Assembly: GCF_003590095.1 (NCBI RefSeq)
Contig: NC_039499.1
Coordinates: forward strand, 1,736,001-1,800,000
Reading direction: 5' to 3'
DNA: 64,000 nt
Source: Trichoplusia ni
Taxonomy: Eukaryota; Arthropoda; Insecta; Lepidoptera; Noctuidae
This document shows positions 13,043 to 24,545 of this stretch, piece after piece. How positions within the stretch are numbered: position 1 is the first letter of the stretch; each line of letters begins with the position of its first letter. Under the pieces are notes generated by a model that saw only the letters and a list, made by a program, of their open reading frames with translations, did not search any database and was not told where the DNA came from. A program made the translations under genes and the position numbers.

Positions 13043-16000
13043 GTTTATTGGCGCTCTGAAGGTGAACTTCGATGCTAGTATTGTTTCACGATCTCAGAAC
13101 TCATATTGAACTTATATTGTAGTTGTGTATTATTCTCTAAGTAAACGATCGTTTTGTACTTTCAAGAATGAGAATTGACTGAGAATCGATTTTCTTTTAT
13201 TTTTATCTCATTTTAAATTTGGGTCATCTTTATTATTCTTTATTTAAACTTAAATGTAAAATTAGGTAGATTTCGTTTCAAATTAACGTTCCTATGTATC
13301 AATCACAGTTGAGCCATTTGTAACTATGCTTATTAAATTCTAAATACGTCAGTTATCAATCAAGTTTAAGTAAAGTATAACAATAACTTTTAAATCCTTA
13401 TCTATTTAAACTGGAATGTTTAAATATTATTCCCTTACCATAAACTTGGAATAACTGCATCATATCGTTTCAACGTTATTAAATATGAATTTAAAATTTC
13501 ATTCGCGTAACCAAGATTTATTTTTATTTTAAACCAGTACTTAGAATGATAACGCGTAGAGCCAATGAACGAAATTCATTCGTTTAAATATAAATTTATT
13601 TAAAGAATGAAGTGAAAATAATAATAACAAATAACTACATCATAATTCACTGAAATTATCAAAAAAGGTTTTATGCATTTTGAGGTCTCAACTTTCGTTG
13701 GCGATTCTTTAAAGCTTTCTGTTCAATAATTCAATTTTATAATAGAATAGATCACAATAATTGAAGGGGACCTCTAGCCTGATTTTATTACCTACACGCC
13801 GGTCTCATGTGTGAGAAACGATCTATGATTTTTGTAAGATGCCTCTCGCGTCATATGGCTCGAAATAGTTCAGACTTCTTTTACTATTTCTGTAAAACAT
13901 CAAAAATTATTTCACTGGCTACTTTGGTTTTTACTTTCCGTGGAGATATTTTATGTATATGGTATCTTACAATATAATATAAATGTTGCTTTATCTATTT
14001 ACATTAATTTTGAAGTTAGCCCCGAATCGGCATGGCGGCACGCACTCTTCGTACAGAATAAACAATATACGAAACAAGATTAATTTTGTAGAAGATTCCC
14101 TTTCGCAGATATCTCGTCTGGAATATACGATTACGTGTCATAAGTTTTATGCCCCGAAAGTTTCAAAGTAAATTCGAACATCCATCGATAAATCTTGGCG
14201 ACGCTCGGAACGATTTCATTTTCGAATTTCAGGAGCGATTGCCTCCACTGTTAAAGTTTGCCTGAAAAATGTTCGCGGACGATTGACTCGCTATAAACGG
14301 AAATAAAAAGTTTTGTGTTAGAGCAATAGCGTTGTACAATGCGCATATAAAGCAAAGAGAGCTCCAAAGAGGATCACAATTTGAAACCCTCCTGAATTTT
14401 ACAGACTTGAGTGTAACTAACTTTTTTCATCCGACGGCTATTGTAAAACAGTTGCAGCCAAGTTATACTCTACATTTCAGAGAATTATACAATGTCTAAT
14501 TCAATTTTAGTTCTAATATAAAATAATTATCAAGATGAAAAACAAACTCGCCGTGGCAATAAACGTAAACACGAAATTCATATCGCACAAGTTTAATTCA
14601 GTTAGGCTAGTGTAGAGAGAGCTGCGTTCCGCATTATCATTACTAAACAGCTTTTATTATTCCACGATATTTGGCTAGAGGGGCCTCACACGCGCGCTAA
14701 TGGAATAAAAAGTAAGGTTACAAAGTAAAAAGATACAGAGCACCTCCCGCGGCGGCGGTTCGTGCGAATTTCGACTGAAAATTTTATACGTTCAATCTAT
14801 TCTGAGCGCCTTTATGCTGTGTCTCGCGATCCCGCCCCCGCGCAAAACAGTTTCGTTTTCAATTATTGCCCACTTGTGGAACGGGATTCGATGGAAAAAC
14901 AAAAGAGCTAGAAATGATATTTTATAGACAAGTCGCTTTATTCGATGTTTACTGCACCTCGATTTGTTCTCGAGTGAGATCTGTGATGTTTCAAGGAAAT
15001 TATTGGCGGAACGTGCCGGGATAGGCCGGGCAAACCAAGCGCGGAGGATATCAGGTCGAGCCCTCCACCAACTCTCTCTTACGAACCGATTGCTTTTAAT
15101 GCCACTTGAATATTTTGTTTGGTTCGCCAATGTCTTTCTTCTTATAATGTAAATCTACCTTTTTCAGAGAATACTTTTTAGAGGCAGTAAAATTATATTG
15201 TCCGTCGTAACTTTAATTCACGTAAAGCGCTAAAAGAATTAAAATTCCAGCGAGCTCTGACAAATAAACGTATTAGCTTTTATGCGCTCTAAAAACATTT
15301 CGTCCAAAAATTAATTCCGCTAAATTAATTTAAATAATTACGTTGTATCCACTAGGTCTTTTGCAATTCAATTAATAAGTACGCTTCATAACCGAAATCT
15401 GAAAGTAACATTAGTGGGATTAATACATTATGTATGTGTCGTGGCGAATATAAATAGGATCTAAATATTTTAATATTTATTCTTTTTTTCTATAAGTCCA
15501 CGCGCTCGGTTCAACTGTACATAAATTTGACTTTATCGTGTATAAAGTTTATGTTTGCCTACATAATTATGTAAATGTAGGCGATCTTTTAACGTAAATT
15601 ATTTTCAACGTTTGTATGCTAGCGAAATAATGCAAGGGAGCCTTTCATTGGGGGAATGCACGCGTCGTTTTACATGTATTTTTGTAAGATTACAAATTTC
15701 GCACATACCGACTTGGTGTTATCGTGAACCGACTGAATGCTATCTGACCCCTGAATGAGTTCTTGCTTACTGCTCTATCTTTTGATGTAAGAATTTGAAT
15801 ACTTGTTGAAACGTAGAAGCTTATAAATTTGGTTTATAGCAAAGTATACAATTTTAATTTATTCTTGAATGCAATGTTCTCAAGAGTCCTTTTGAATATT
15901 TTCAAGTAGCTTAGTAATTTCTAAGTTCTAAGAAGTTTTTCCGAATCAAAGGAGTCTCAAAGGAAACTAACTCCTTATTTTGATTCTTTCCACTTTGCAA

Positions 16001-16811
16001 TAAATAAATACTAGCACTTCGCAGGAATTTCCTAGTCCAGTTAAAGGCATGCAGTTCGACTTAACTACATCATTACGGGTGTTTGAGACTTTTGAAGTGG
16101 AAACCACGGTTGGAATCAAGACTTTTTCAACAGAAAAACAAGCTGATTGAATAAAACCGTTTTTGTGGATGGCGATGTTCTGAATCAAAGGTTTAGCAAA
16201 CGTGTGCAACTGTTGTTATCCCATTTGGTCTATCGGAGGAATAAAGAGTGCAAGTTAAGCTGAAAAACAGCCCGCAGCCCACAAAGCTTTGAATGGAAGA
16301 AGTGCGGAACCCGACGGAGGACACACGATTCCTGCGTCCTGTAATTTGAAGTTGACATGGTTCGCTCCGAGCGCAGAGTTACAACTTTAGTTGCACCGCA
16401 CAAGGATTATCTTTCACTACACTTTTGTTCAACCAACATCCATTTTTAACTCGCCTGACAAATAAACAACAGGTACAACTCGTACATACACAGGTGAACA
16501 CAATTTTAGACGATTCAAATATGCACAACGATATTTTCTAATTGAAACACAACCACATTTGGGCTGTTTGGTGTAGATTGACCCAATAAAACGGTCTAAA
16601 TTGATCCATCCAAAAATATGAAATTATAGGCACTGACCGTGTTCGTATTTATATAGAGCTAAAGTCGAAAATCCGGCGTAAAATGCTGACAGTTGTGCGT
16701 AGGCACTTTAAGCGATCACATCGGACCGTCACATTCATTGTTACGTTTATTACGTGAACATTGTTGGATGAACATTGCCAATATGTGATAAGGGGGGACA
16801 TTTAAATGAGT

Positions 16812-16851
16812 ATCGATATAACTCGGTAGTTGATGAATACGAGATATCGAT
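16812..16851. repeat. Imperfect inverted repeat with ATCGAT cores
   Basis: Arms ATCGATATAACTCG (16812-16825) and CGAGATATCGAT (16840-16851) are reverse complements apart from a 2-nt bulge, around a 14-nt loop. It directly abuts the tRNA-like SINE remnant and could be its 3' part or a separate foldback. TATCGAT cores resemble fly DREF/BEAF-type sites, but use in this species is unknown. Confidence 0.4.
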
Positions 16852-16920
16852 TGTAGCAGCTCGTCGTAGCGGATCGAACCCGCGCCGTACGCGGCGCAGT
16901 CCGCCGACCGATCAATGCAA
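16852..16920 (-). mobile_element. Degenerate tRNA-derived SINE or tRNA-like remnant
   Basis: Read on the minus strand, this segment has a canonical RNA polymerase III B box, GGTTCGATCC (complement of 16871-16880), inside a T-arm-like GCGGGTTCGATCCGC. It is preceded by GCCGCGTACGGCGC and, about 24 nt upstream, by an A-box-like TGATCGGTCGG (16904-16914). The GCCGCGTACGGCGCGGGTTCGATYCC arrangement resembles heads of tRNA-related SINEs I know from Lepidoptera. No acceptor stem, tail or target duplication is visible, so it is not a functional tRNA gene. Confidence 0.45.
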
Positions 16921-19900
16921 TACGAGTACATTTTACATAATTGATGCCCCATTCACGGGAACGGAACACTTATTCATATTCATGAATTTTACAAATTTTT
17001 CAATTTGTGCCGCCAGCAAGTGTATTTACAGTATTGCCATGTCGTATTTGCTCCAATACAATCTGTGTAAAAGCTGAAAGGGGAGTCGCCTCGTCCGTGC
17101 CGCGGCACAAACCACCGATAAAACTAGCCTCTAATGCGATATTTTTGATGCTACTGCCGTCATCAATAGCGGTGTCGTCGCCATTGTGCCTCGTGTTTGC
17201 TCGCTGGTTTTAAATTTTATATTGAACTTTGTCTCGACAAAATATATACCTACAATTTTCAGAAAACAGTTGTACATTTCTAAAAATAACAACTCCTTTT
17301 TTAAAATCCTCTTAACTAATAACGCGAAAGAGGATTACGACCGAGGAGAATAACATTGATCAGCGTCGAAACTTGATGGACACGAAAATCGTTCAAAAGG
17401 AAAAAACTGTAACAAAACTGATTCCCAGTAGCGCTGAAGCCTTGAAGGTAATGGGAGATTGTAAAAGGAGGCAATAAAAGCTTAGTATTGTGTGTGAGAA
17501 CCGTAGGGGAGTCCCTGTATTGTGTTCGGGTCCGCGGAGGCCCCCAAGAATCGTCTGACCACGGACGCGGTCAAATTGTACAGAAATGAAATTATCAAGG
17601 TACGCTGCCGATTTTCCGAACCAATGAATCAAGATCCAATTCCCTTTTGTAATAGAACATCGTCGCGAAACGCGCCCATGGAGTTACACTACCCACTCAG
17701 TGGACGCTTAGGCGGCGTCCACACGAGTATTATACAGCTGCGGCATTATTTATTGTACGTCATGTAGAACATTCCATCCGATTGTCGAACGGTCTCGCGA
17801 CACGCAATCCAAATAACAAATCGTGTTTTTAAACGTAACTTATTTGTTTTTCCCGTGTATTATACGGTATTTAAGGAAATATTTCTAGATTAAAACTTCA
17901 CGATAGACTCGCTACATAAAACTATTTCAAAGACGTTAAGTGCAATCAACTGATTTCATTAACACGTTTCCACAAAGTTGAATTGAAATGTAAATATTTG
18001 TGGAATTAATGTTGTTTCAAACGGCCTAATGCTATATTGACTGCATATTTAACAGAGCTTAAGAGTGTTTACTTAAAGTACTTAAGATTTGGAAATCAAT
18101 TCTCGCTAGGATTTTGGTTATTTGAAATGGAACTTCTACGAATATACGCGTTTAGTAAGATTCTGGTCAGCCGGCCCGTAATCTGCGACAAATTGACTTT
18201 TCCGGCAGAGAGCTGACGAGTCTTGGACTGTAATATTCCATAAACGACCCAAACGTATTGGACCCGATGCTAGGAGGTTGATAAATTTCGTTGATATTTG
18301 AATGCGTTATATTCCTCTCGGGTTATAGCCGACCGTCCCTTCAATAAATACTCGGAGCCGCGAAAAATTTGTTGACTCTTTGTAAGCCTATATTAATGAA
18401 AACCCACCAAGAGATTCTATCACAAATGAACCATTTCGAACTAAGCATTTATGTATAAATGATTTAATAACGCTTGTTGCGGAAAGATGCCGCATCACCA
18501 AAAGCTAATAACTTATTCCAATTCAAATAAAAAAAAAAACAATTTTCTCTCGAAGTTATAAACCTACAGATTTCCATTTCTTCGCAGAGTTGGTAGAAAG
18601 TAATTCCTCCAGTTCGAAGATAAATTTTACGTCATTTCCTGTCTTCTTGGTGCTCGGCAAAAATTATCAGGCATCGGCTCGGCTCAGACCATTTAAAATT
18701 AATGAATAATGTTATCTGATAATGATTTTGAAAAGTTTAATTAAAGTTTTCTTTTTCGAGGTTTCTTCAGTTTCTGATCGCATGAATATCTTTATTATTT
18801 TTTATCTCGGAATAAGCGGCTTCTTAAAAGTTTAACCGTGAATAAATTTGATGATAAGCACAGCTTAATAACATAAAGATTAATCTTAAATTCTATTTTG
18901 TATTTTTTATCGTTTGGTTTTCGTGATGCTGCGATTGAATTAAGATTGTTGAACAATTTGTGTCTTAATATAATGAGCAATTTTTTATAGCCGATTTACG
19001 CTACTACTTCTACAATAGATCAAATATTTTGCATACTCTAAACCAAGCAATAAAATGACGACTCACAACGCACTAAATAAACAACTCTCTATTCGGACAT
19101 GCCCAAAACAATACGGATGAATCCGAACTATTCAAGTTGCAGTCCAGTGTGAATACGCATTCGATTTTTTACAAAATCTTATCGTACCACAAAGGAATCG
19201 TGATGTGTGGTGGGAAAAGGCGAAAGGCAAAGCCAAATATAAAGAATTTAGATCAAAAAGAGCGAAACATTTGGGAAATCGCGATAACATCATTCAAAGG
19301 ATGAGGAATGGTGAGCTCATACACCTTTGAGCGAGTAAAAATAAATATATCTGGTGGCGCGGACGTTAGTTCTAGGAAACGTTCTCAATACTTCTTGTTA
19401 CTTAGACTTCCTGTTTGACTTTATGTATCTTTATGGAGTTAGAGACTTTATGACTTTCAGTTTTAGGTCGAATTTAGGTAAATACTTATTTACAAAAACT
19501 TAAGCGACATGGAAAAAAGAATCGTGTAAACAAATTGAAATGGCATTGCTTCTCAATTATTCATTAATGATGTTCGTATGCCAACTATTATGAAATATTT
19601 ACCGTGTAAGCGCAAAAAAACCGTCACGAACGCAAAAGGTGAGGGGAGGAGGGTGTCGCAGTAATTGCTGGCAATTTGTAATGGCCGTGTGATTGCCGGG
19701 CGGAACGTCGACTCTAAACTGTGCTATTAATTTCGTACATTTGATTAACGAAACTACTTGTTATGCTAATGAACGCAAGCAAAGAATGCACGCTAACGTG
19801 CTAACGCGACGCCTTGTCGACACGTTGTCGAGCTTGCAATATTTTCGCTTCGCTTCCTCTGTAATTACTACCACGAAGGTTTGAAATTTTAAAACTTATT

Positions 19901-20075
19901 TATAATTTCACTAATGAACGTTAGTTCCCGCGCGTCTAGACATGCGTCAACAGCTATGGATACACTCTATATATTACTCGATCGTTGTGAGCGTGACACA
20001 TGAATCGGGCAGGTGTCATCGCCCTGCCTTTTGAGACAATTTATCTAGTTAACTCCGCTAACAAAATCACGTTTG

Positions 20076-20100
20076 CCTCGTGTACCTCGTGTACCTCGTA
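20076..20100. repeat. Short 9-bp tandem repeat
   Basis: The unit CCTCGTGTA occurs at 20076-20084 and 20085-20093, followed by a partial copy CCTCGTA. It is a minor minisatellite-like slippage product. Confidence 0.7.
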
Positions 20101-22932
20101 CGTCATCGGACGCTTCCACGTTTGCGGCAATTCATGTTAAAGTCAAATTCGTGACTAGTCTATACCGCATCGATATCGATTCGATCTCAAGACAGACAGG
20201 CCGAATGAAAAGTTTACAACACGGAAAGTGATCGAACGCACGCAAACCGTTATCCGCATGGAAATAAGGAACCCTAAATATCGTTGTAAATGCTAGATGT
20301 ACATACATGTCATGACTCCGCGATGGTAAATATGTTTATCAATAAATCTTGGAAATTACGACAATTTCCGTTTTACGTCGTAAAGGGTTGAAGTCACGTT
20401 GCCGCAACATAAATCATTCATCTATCAATTGCAAAAACGTATTGGGAAGCTCACATGGCCGTTATGTCGTGTGTGCAAACCTCTTTCGTCCGAGAGACGA
20501 CTTTGACGTTTATTGTAAGTGCATAAATATCAGAACTGGTTGTCACCAATTTACCAACATGTAACAGTCAAATTAAAAGAGAAAGAGGGTCGATTTTCCC
20601 TTTGTTTATACCAGTTTTACGGAGGGGCGTCTCGTCAAAGGAATCGAAAGTGATTTTATGCATTAATTAAGACCACAGACCGAGATTTACAATTACACGG
20701 TCTCCTATAAACAAACTTGATTGCTTTACAAAAACTCAAATAACTAAGGCAGTGTCTCAAGTAGAGGTTCATTTGAATATCAAAGACGAAATTCAAATTA
20801 CGGCGTTTACAATAAAGGCTCAGCCGGTTCGGTATTACGAGCTGATGTAAATTTCCGATACTCATTTCGAGGATGAAGTTCAGATGTCTTAGTCGCAGTA
20901 CTTCGAACTAAGTGCGCTATGAAAGTGTGAAACGCCGATACTTTAACAAGACTTCTCTTGTATTTTAAACGTTCGTTCCGCCTATCTGCGCAGTAAATCA
21001 AATCATGGCTAATTTTCTTACATTAAGACAGTCTTTAGCTGGTTAATTTGAAATGTTATACGACCGAACATTTTGAAGGATGAAATATGTTACTTGTAGA
21101 CTAAATCTGGTTTCTAGCATTAGTTTTACGGGTACAAATGTATTTTATTACAATTTACTCATATTTAAAACTAAACATAATTGTTATTTGTGATGAAATA
21201 GACGTCATAATATTCATAGTGTGGTCAATATCACACTGCAAATTCTACCTAATTCAGTGGCCAAATAAACTGTAACCAAGCCCATTTAGTTAAGTCAAAT
21301 CAGCAATTTAAATCGCGAAACCATGCATTACAAATACAGAATCAAGGAGTACGGAAAAAGAAATAAGTAAGTCAGTCAATATTCTACAAAATAAGTTAAA
21401 AAGAAAAAAACTGGAGGAAATACGTTCCGCGTTTTATCTGTCCCTTCTGACCTACAATTTATTCGATGCTTTTACGGTTGACTTAAATGCCAAAGCATGA
21501 AAGTTAAGTCGCAAATCAAGTTCTCTTTTCGGTCGTTTTACGTGGTATTTGTAATGTTCTTTTTTAACTGAACTAAGGTAATGTGATCTGATAGAGAATA
21601 CTTTGGTTGTTGAAGGTTGCTTAGGTACCTTATATGTTGTTGTTAAGGTAGTTAGCGGATATAAGCTTTTCGTTTTTTGCAAGAATTTTATGTAAGTACT
21701 GATGGAAGATATTACTTAATACTTTTTTAGTACTAGATAAAAGAAGCAATGTTTAACTGACAACACGCTCTGAGCATAATGGGTATATTTACTTTTCTAA
21801 GAAAAACAAAATAGCAGAATATACTTTTAAGACTTGCAAACGAATCATCAAACAAACTCGATCATTATTCTCAAGACCAACTCAAACAACATCACATTAT
21901 TTAAATAATCCTAAAACATTTTCACGCAAAGCAATCCATATTCAAATTCGAAACAAATTCCGTCGGAACGGCGCTAATATAAATAAAATCAAGAGTAAAA
22001 TTCAGCATATTTAATTTAATATAAATTACACGATCAATTTTGATGTTAACTGAGTTATCGTTGTAAACTTGTTTACTCGCCTCTAGATAACGTGACTCCA
22101 TTAGGCAGCCATAACGGTCACGAGCCGCTTCCTTTTATTACTCCCTGCAATGCTTCCTGTAGCTCCTTTTTTCTCTGAAATATTCTGCTAATTAAGGAAG
22201 GAGTGGAGGCTGAAGATTTCCTGCTGCTCTAGCAGATTACTGGCGGTATCTCCGAGAAAAATGTAACTCTCAGACGGAATTCAGTTTTGTGGCTTAACTT
22301 TTTGTACGTCATTTAAAGTTTTAAACCGCTCAGATAGCGTTACACGGGCTCAGATAAGACTGGACGAGAGATGTCCATTTATTGCAAACGTTTAAATCAA
22401 TTAACGTCAGCTACTCTTGCCTGAATTGCTTCTATGATAACATCTTCAGTGGCGGACAATGGGACTATTATGTGAGTAGCTTCATCTTGTTCCATACGAG
22501 GGGAACTAACTGGCATAATACGAACAAGCTATGAATCTGAGAACCGAACTCGCATTGAAATGTTATACCCGGTTTGATTTTGATTGAGATCGACGTCTAC
22601 GTATTATCTATTGAAAACTCTTGCACTTTGTCAACTGGACAATGGGTCGTTCGAAAACTTTCTCATCTCATACTGTCCAATACTTGCCAATACTATTAAA
22701 AATTTGCCATTATACTGATATTTGTTGTCCTTTCAAAACTTTATTTGAAGCAGAAATATTGAAAGTCGGTTTTAAAAATGTTAGATGAAGTTCAAAAAGA
22801 AAATTACAACGTGAAAATCGTTTGAGAGTTTTCAAATTCAAAATACAGCACTTTACAATCTTCCTCAACATCGATGATGCCTGAAATTACCCTTTTTCCC
22901 CACCCCGCTGTACATAGTCGTCCTGCTTTGTA

Positions 22933-22938
22933 GGTACG
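22933..22938 (+). other. Possible recursive (ratchet) splice point
   Basis: An acceptor-like TCGTCCTGCTTTGTAG is joined directly to GTACGC, with AG at 22932-22933 and GT at 22934-22935. The upstream 50 bases are pyrimidine-rich. Zero-length ratchet points of this form subdivide very long insect introns, but the donor half here is not the best consensus and no read data are available. Confidence 0.2.
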
Positions 22939-24054
22939 CATCAAATTCGGAGCATTGTTATGCAAATACTCGTGGTTCGGATGCTGGCGTCAGTGTACAA
23001 GACAAAGCGACGTTGACGACCGACATCGGCTGTTGCTATCAGCTCCGCATCGTATGGATCCACTCGACTGGCCCTAGTCTTGTTATAGGGTTGCCAGGAC
23101 TCGATGTAAGGATTTCGGGACGTGTTGATGTCAACATGCTTGCATCGAAGGTATATTTATGCAAATGAATTCACGTATAGGTGCGATATTATTAGGAATA
23201 CAGGCTGTTGTTTCAATGCCGTCCCTCATCTCTGATCCAATATAAAGGTAATATATTCATAGTGTATTAATGTATTAGGTAATCCACAATCTATACAATG
23301 TGTAGCAATATTTGTAACGAAACACGAGGTTGCAAAATGGGATTTTCTTGTATGTTCTATACCTAAAAGAATATGTTTGGGATAAATGTTTTACGAATGG
23401 CAAAAAGTATTTCCGCTAAGCCTTGGAGAATTTTCGGGACAGTGGCTTCAATGACAAAACAAGAACTAAATCCTAGGATGATCCTAAATTTCTGGAAATA
23501 TAGATATAACCTAGGTTTGGTAGCAGTGAGTTTTCATGGTCGAAAGTGAGATTAGGGTCGAGTTACGAGTTGCAACCTGGGTTTTATACAAGAAGTAAAT
23601 GTAAAAATATTCAGATGATTTTTTCCTATTGAAGGAGAAAATATAGTAAAATGCTGCTCGTAACTATCAAATCAATGCACATTATTTCCAGAAATATTCA
23701 CAATTTTTTATTTAACAGACTAAATTGTGAACGCTCTAAAGAAAGTCGTAAAAATATAAAAACCATTGCAAACTATATCATTTATTCAGTTTTCGAGATA
23801 ATTTTATATTCAGACGCTCATGTTTCTATATAGATGCGCATAGAAAAGCGAATAGAATTTTTATTCTAGCAAATTCTTATTTTCTCGAGCACTGTAACAG
23901 AGTTTACGCAGGTGCTTCTAAAACGCATAGAATTTCAAATTGCGTTTTCATTTTTTCTCTTGGGGCATCCCAGTATCAGTTGGATGCATAGCCTTGAGAT
24001 GCAAAGTGTGAGGCGAACGAGAGCTTTTTATATTTGCGGCATCCACGCCTGATT

Positions 24055-24075
24055 TGCATAATATTGCTTCCTTAA
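24055..24075 (+). repeat. 21-bp exact direct repeat, copy 1
   Basis: TGCATAATATTGCTTCCTTA plus a final A, repeated without mismatch 399 bp downstream. The flanks differ except for a short continuation (CAT against TAT) and one mismatch on the left. No transposon ends are seen around it. Confidence 0.85.
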
Positions 24076-24453
24076 CATTTCTCTGTAGGACTATGAAACA
24101 AAACGGAACACATCTAGGGTTGGAGTGGATTTACACAAGCGGGGGAATGAGCAACTGTGTAGCACAGAGCAGGGGTCATCGCACTTGCCGAAATAAAATA
24201 AAAGAACTCCGAATACATAGCTTTCGTAAAATTCGCATAAATGTTCCAAACAGAGCTCTTTATTTCAACCGAAGCGTTTAAAAATCGATGCAGAAGCTTA
24301 AAGTTAAAGAAGTATTACGAGTATTCCGAAGAAACTCAATTTTACGCTGAGATAATAAAACAATTAATTTGTTCGAAAATAATTTAAAACAGTAATGAGG
24401 TTTTAATTTGATACTTCAGATTGTTAAGAGTCATGGTTTTTCGCTGTTCAATC

Positions 24454-24474
24454 TGCATAATATTGCTTCCTTAA
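24454..24474 (+). repeat. 21-bp exact direct repeat, copy 2
   Basis: Identical over 21 bases to 24055-24075. The preceding bases make ATCTGCAT rather than a perfect octamer ATTTGCAT. Lack of similarity outside the repeat argues against a recent large segmental duplication. Confidence 0.85.
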
Positions 24475-24527
24475 TATGCCAACCATCGGCAAAAGACTGA
24501 AGCGAAATTGCTTTTTTCAGTGTGAGA

Positions 24528-24545
24528 AGGCAATGAAGGCAATGA
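24528..24545. repeat. Two-copy 9-bp tandem repeat
   Basis: AGGCAATGA occurs twice head to tail (24528-24536 and 24537-24545), with a diverged third unit AGTCAGTGG. Minor. Confidence 0.7.

Larger units (their letters stand above)
13043..22900 (+). other. Rbp6: Rbp6 intron A, second part
   Basis: Intronic DNA with no exon that I can support. It contains an imperfect inverted repeat and a tRNA-like SINE remnant near 16.8-16.9 kb, a 12-bp palindrome ATCGATATCGAT at 20169-20180, and a short tandem repeat at 20076-20100. The opposed reading frames of 112 and 62 codons near 14.8-15.15 kb overlap each other and show no domain. Confidence 0.7.
22960..24474 (+). promoter_or_regulatory. Candidate intronic regulatory block: octamers and a duplicated 21-mer
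   Basis: The POU octamer ATGCAAAT occurs at 22960-22967 and 23159-23166, and its complement ATTTGCAT at 24052-24059. The third overlaps a 21-bp sequence starting TGCATAATATTGC (24055-24075) that is repeated exactly at 24454-24474. Single octamers also occur elsewhere in the window (for example near 11.8, 26.7, 29.6, 33.3, 48.3 and 49.0 kb), so the cluster is suggestive only. POU factors act in insect neural lineages, where Musashi-family genes are expressed; the link is inference. Confidence 0.25.
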
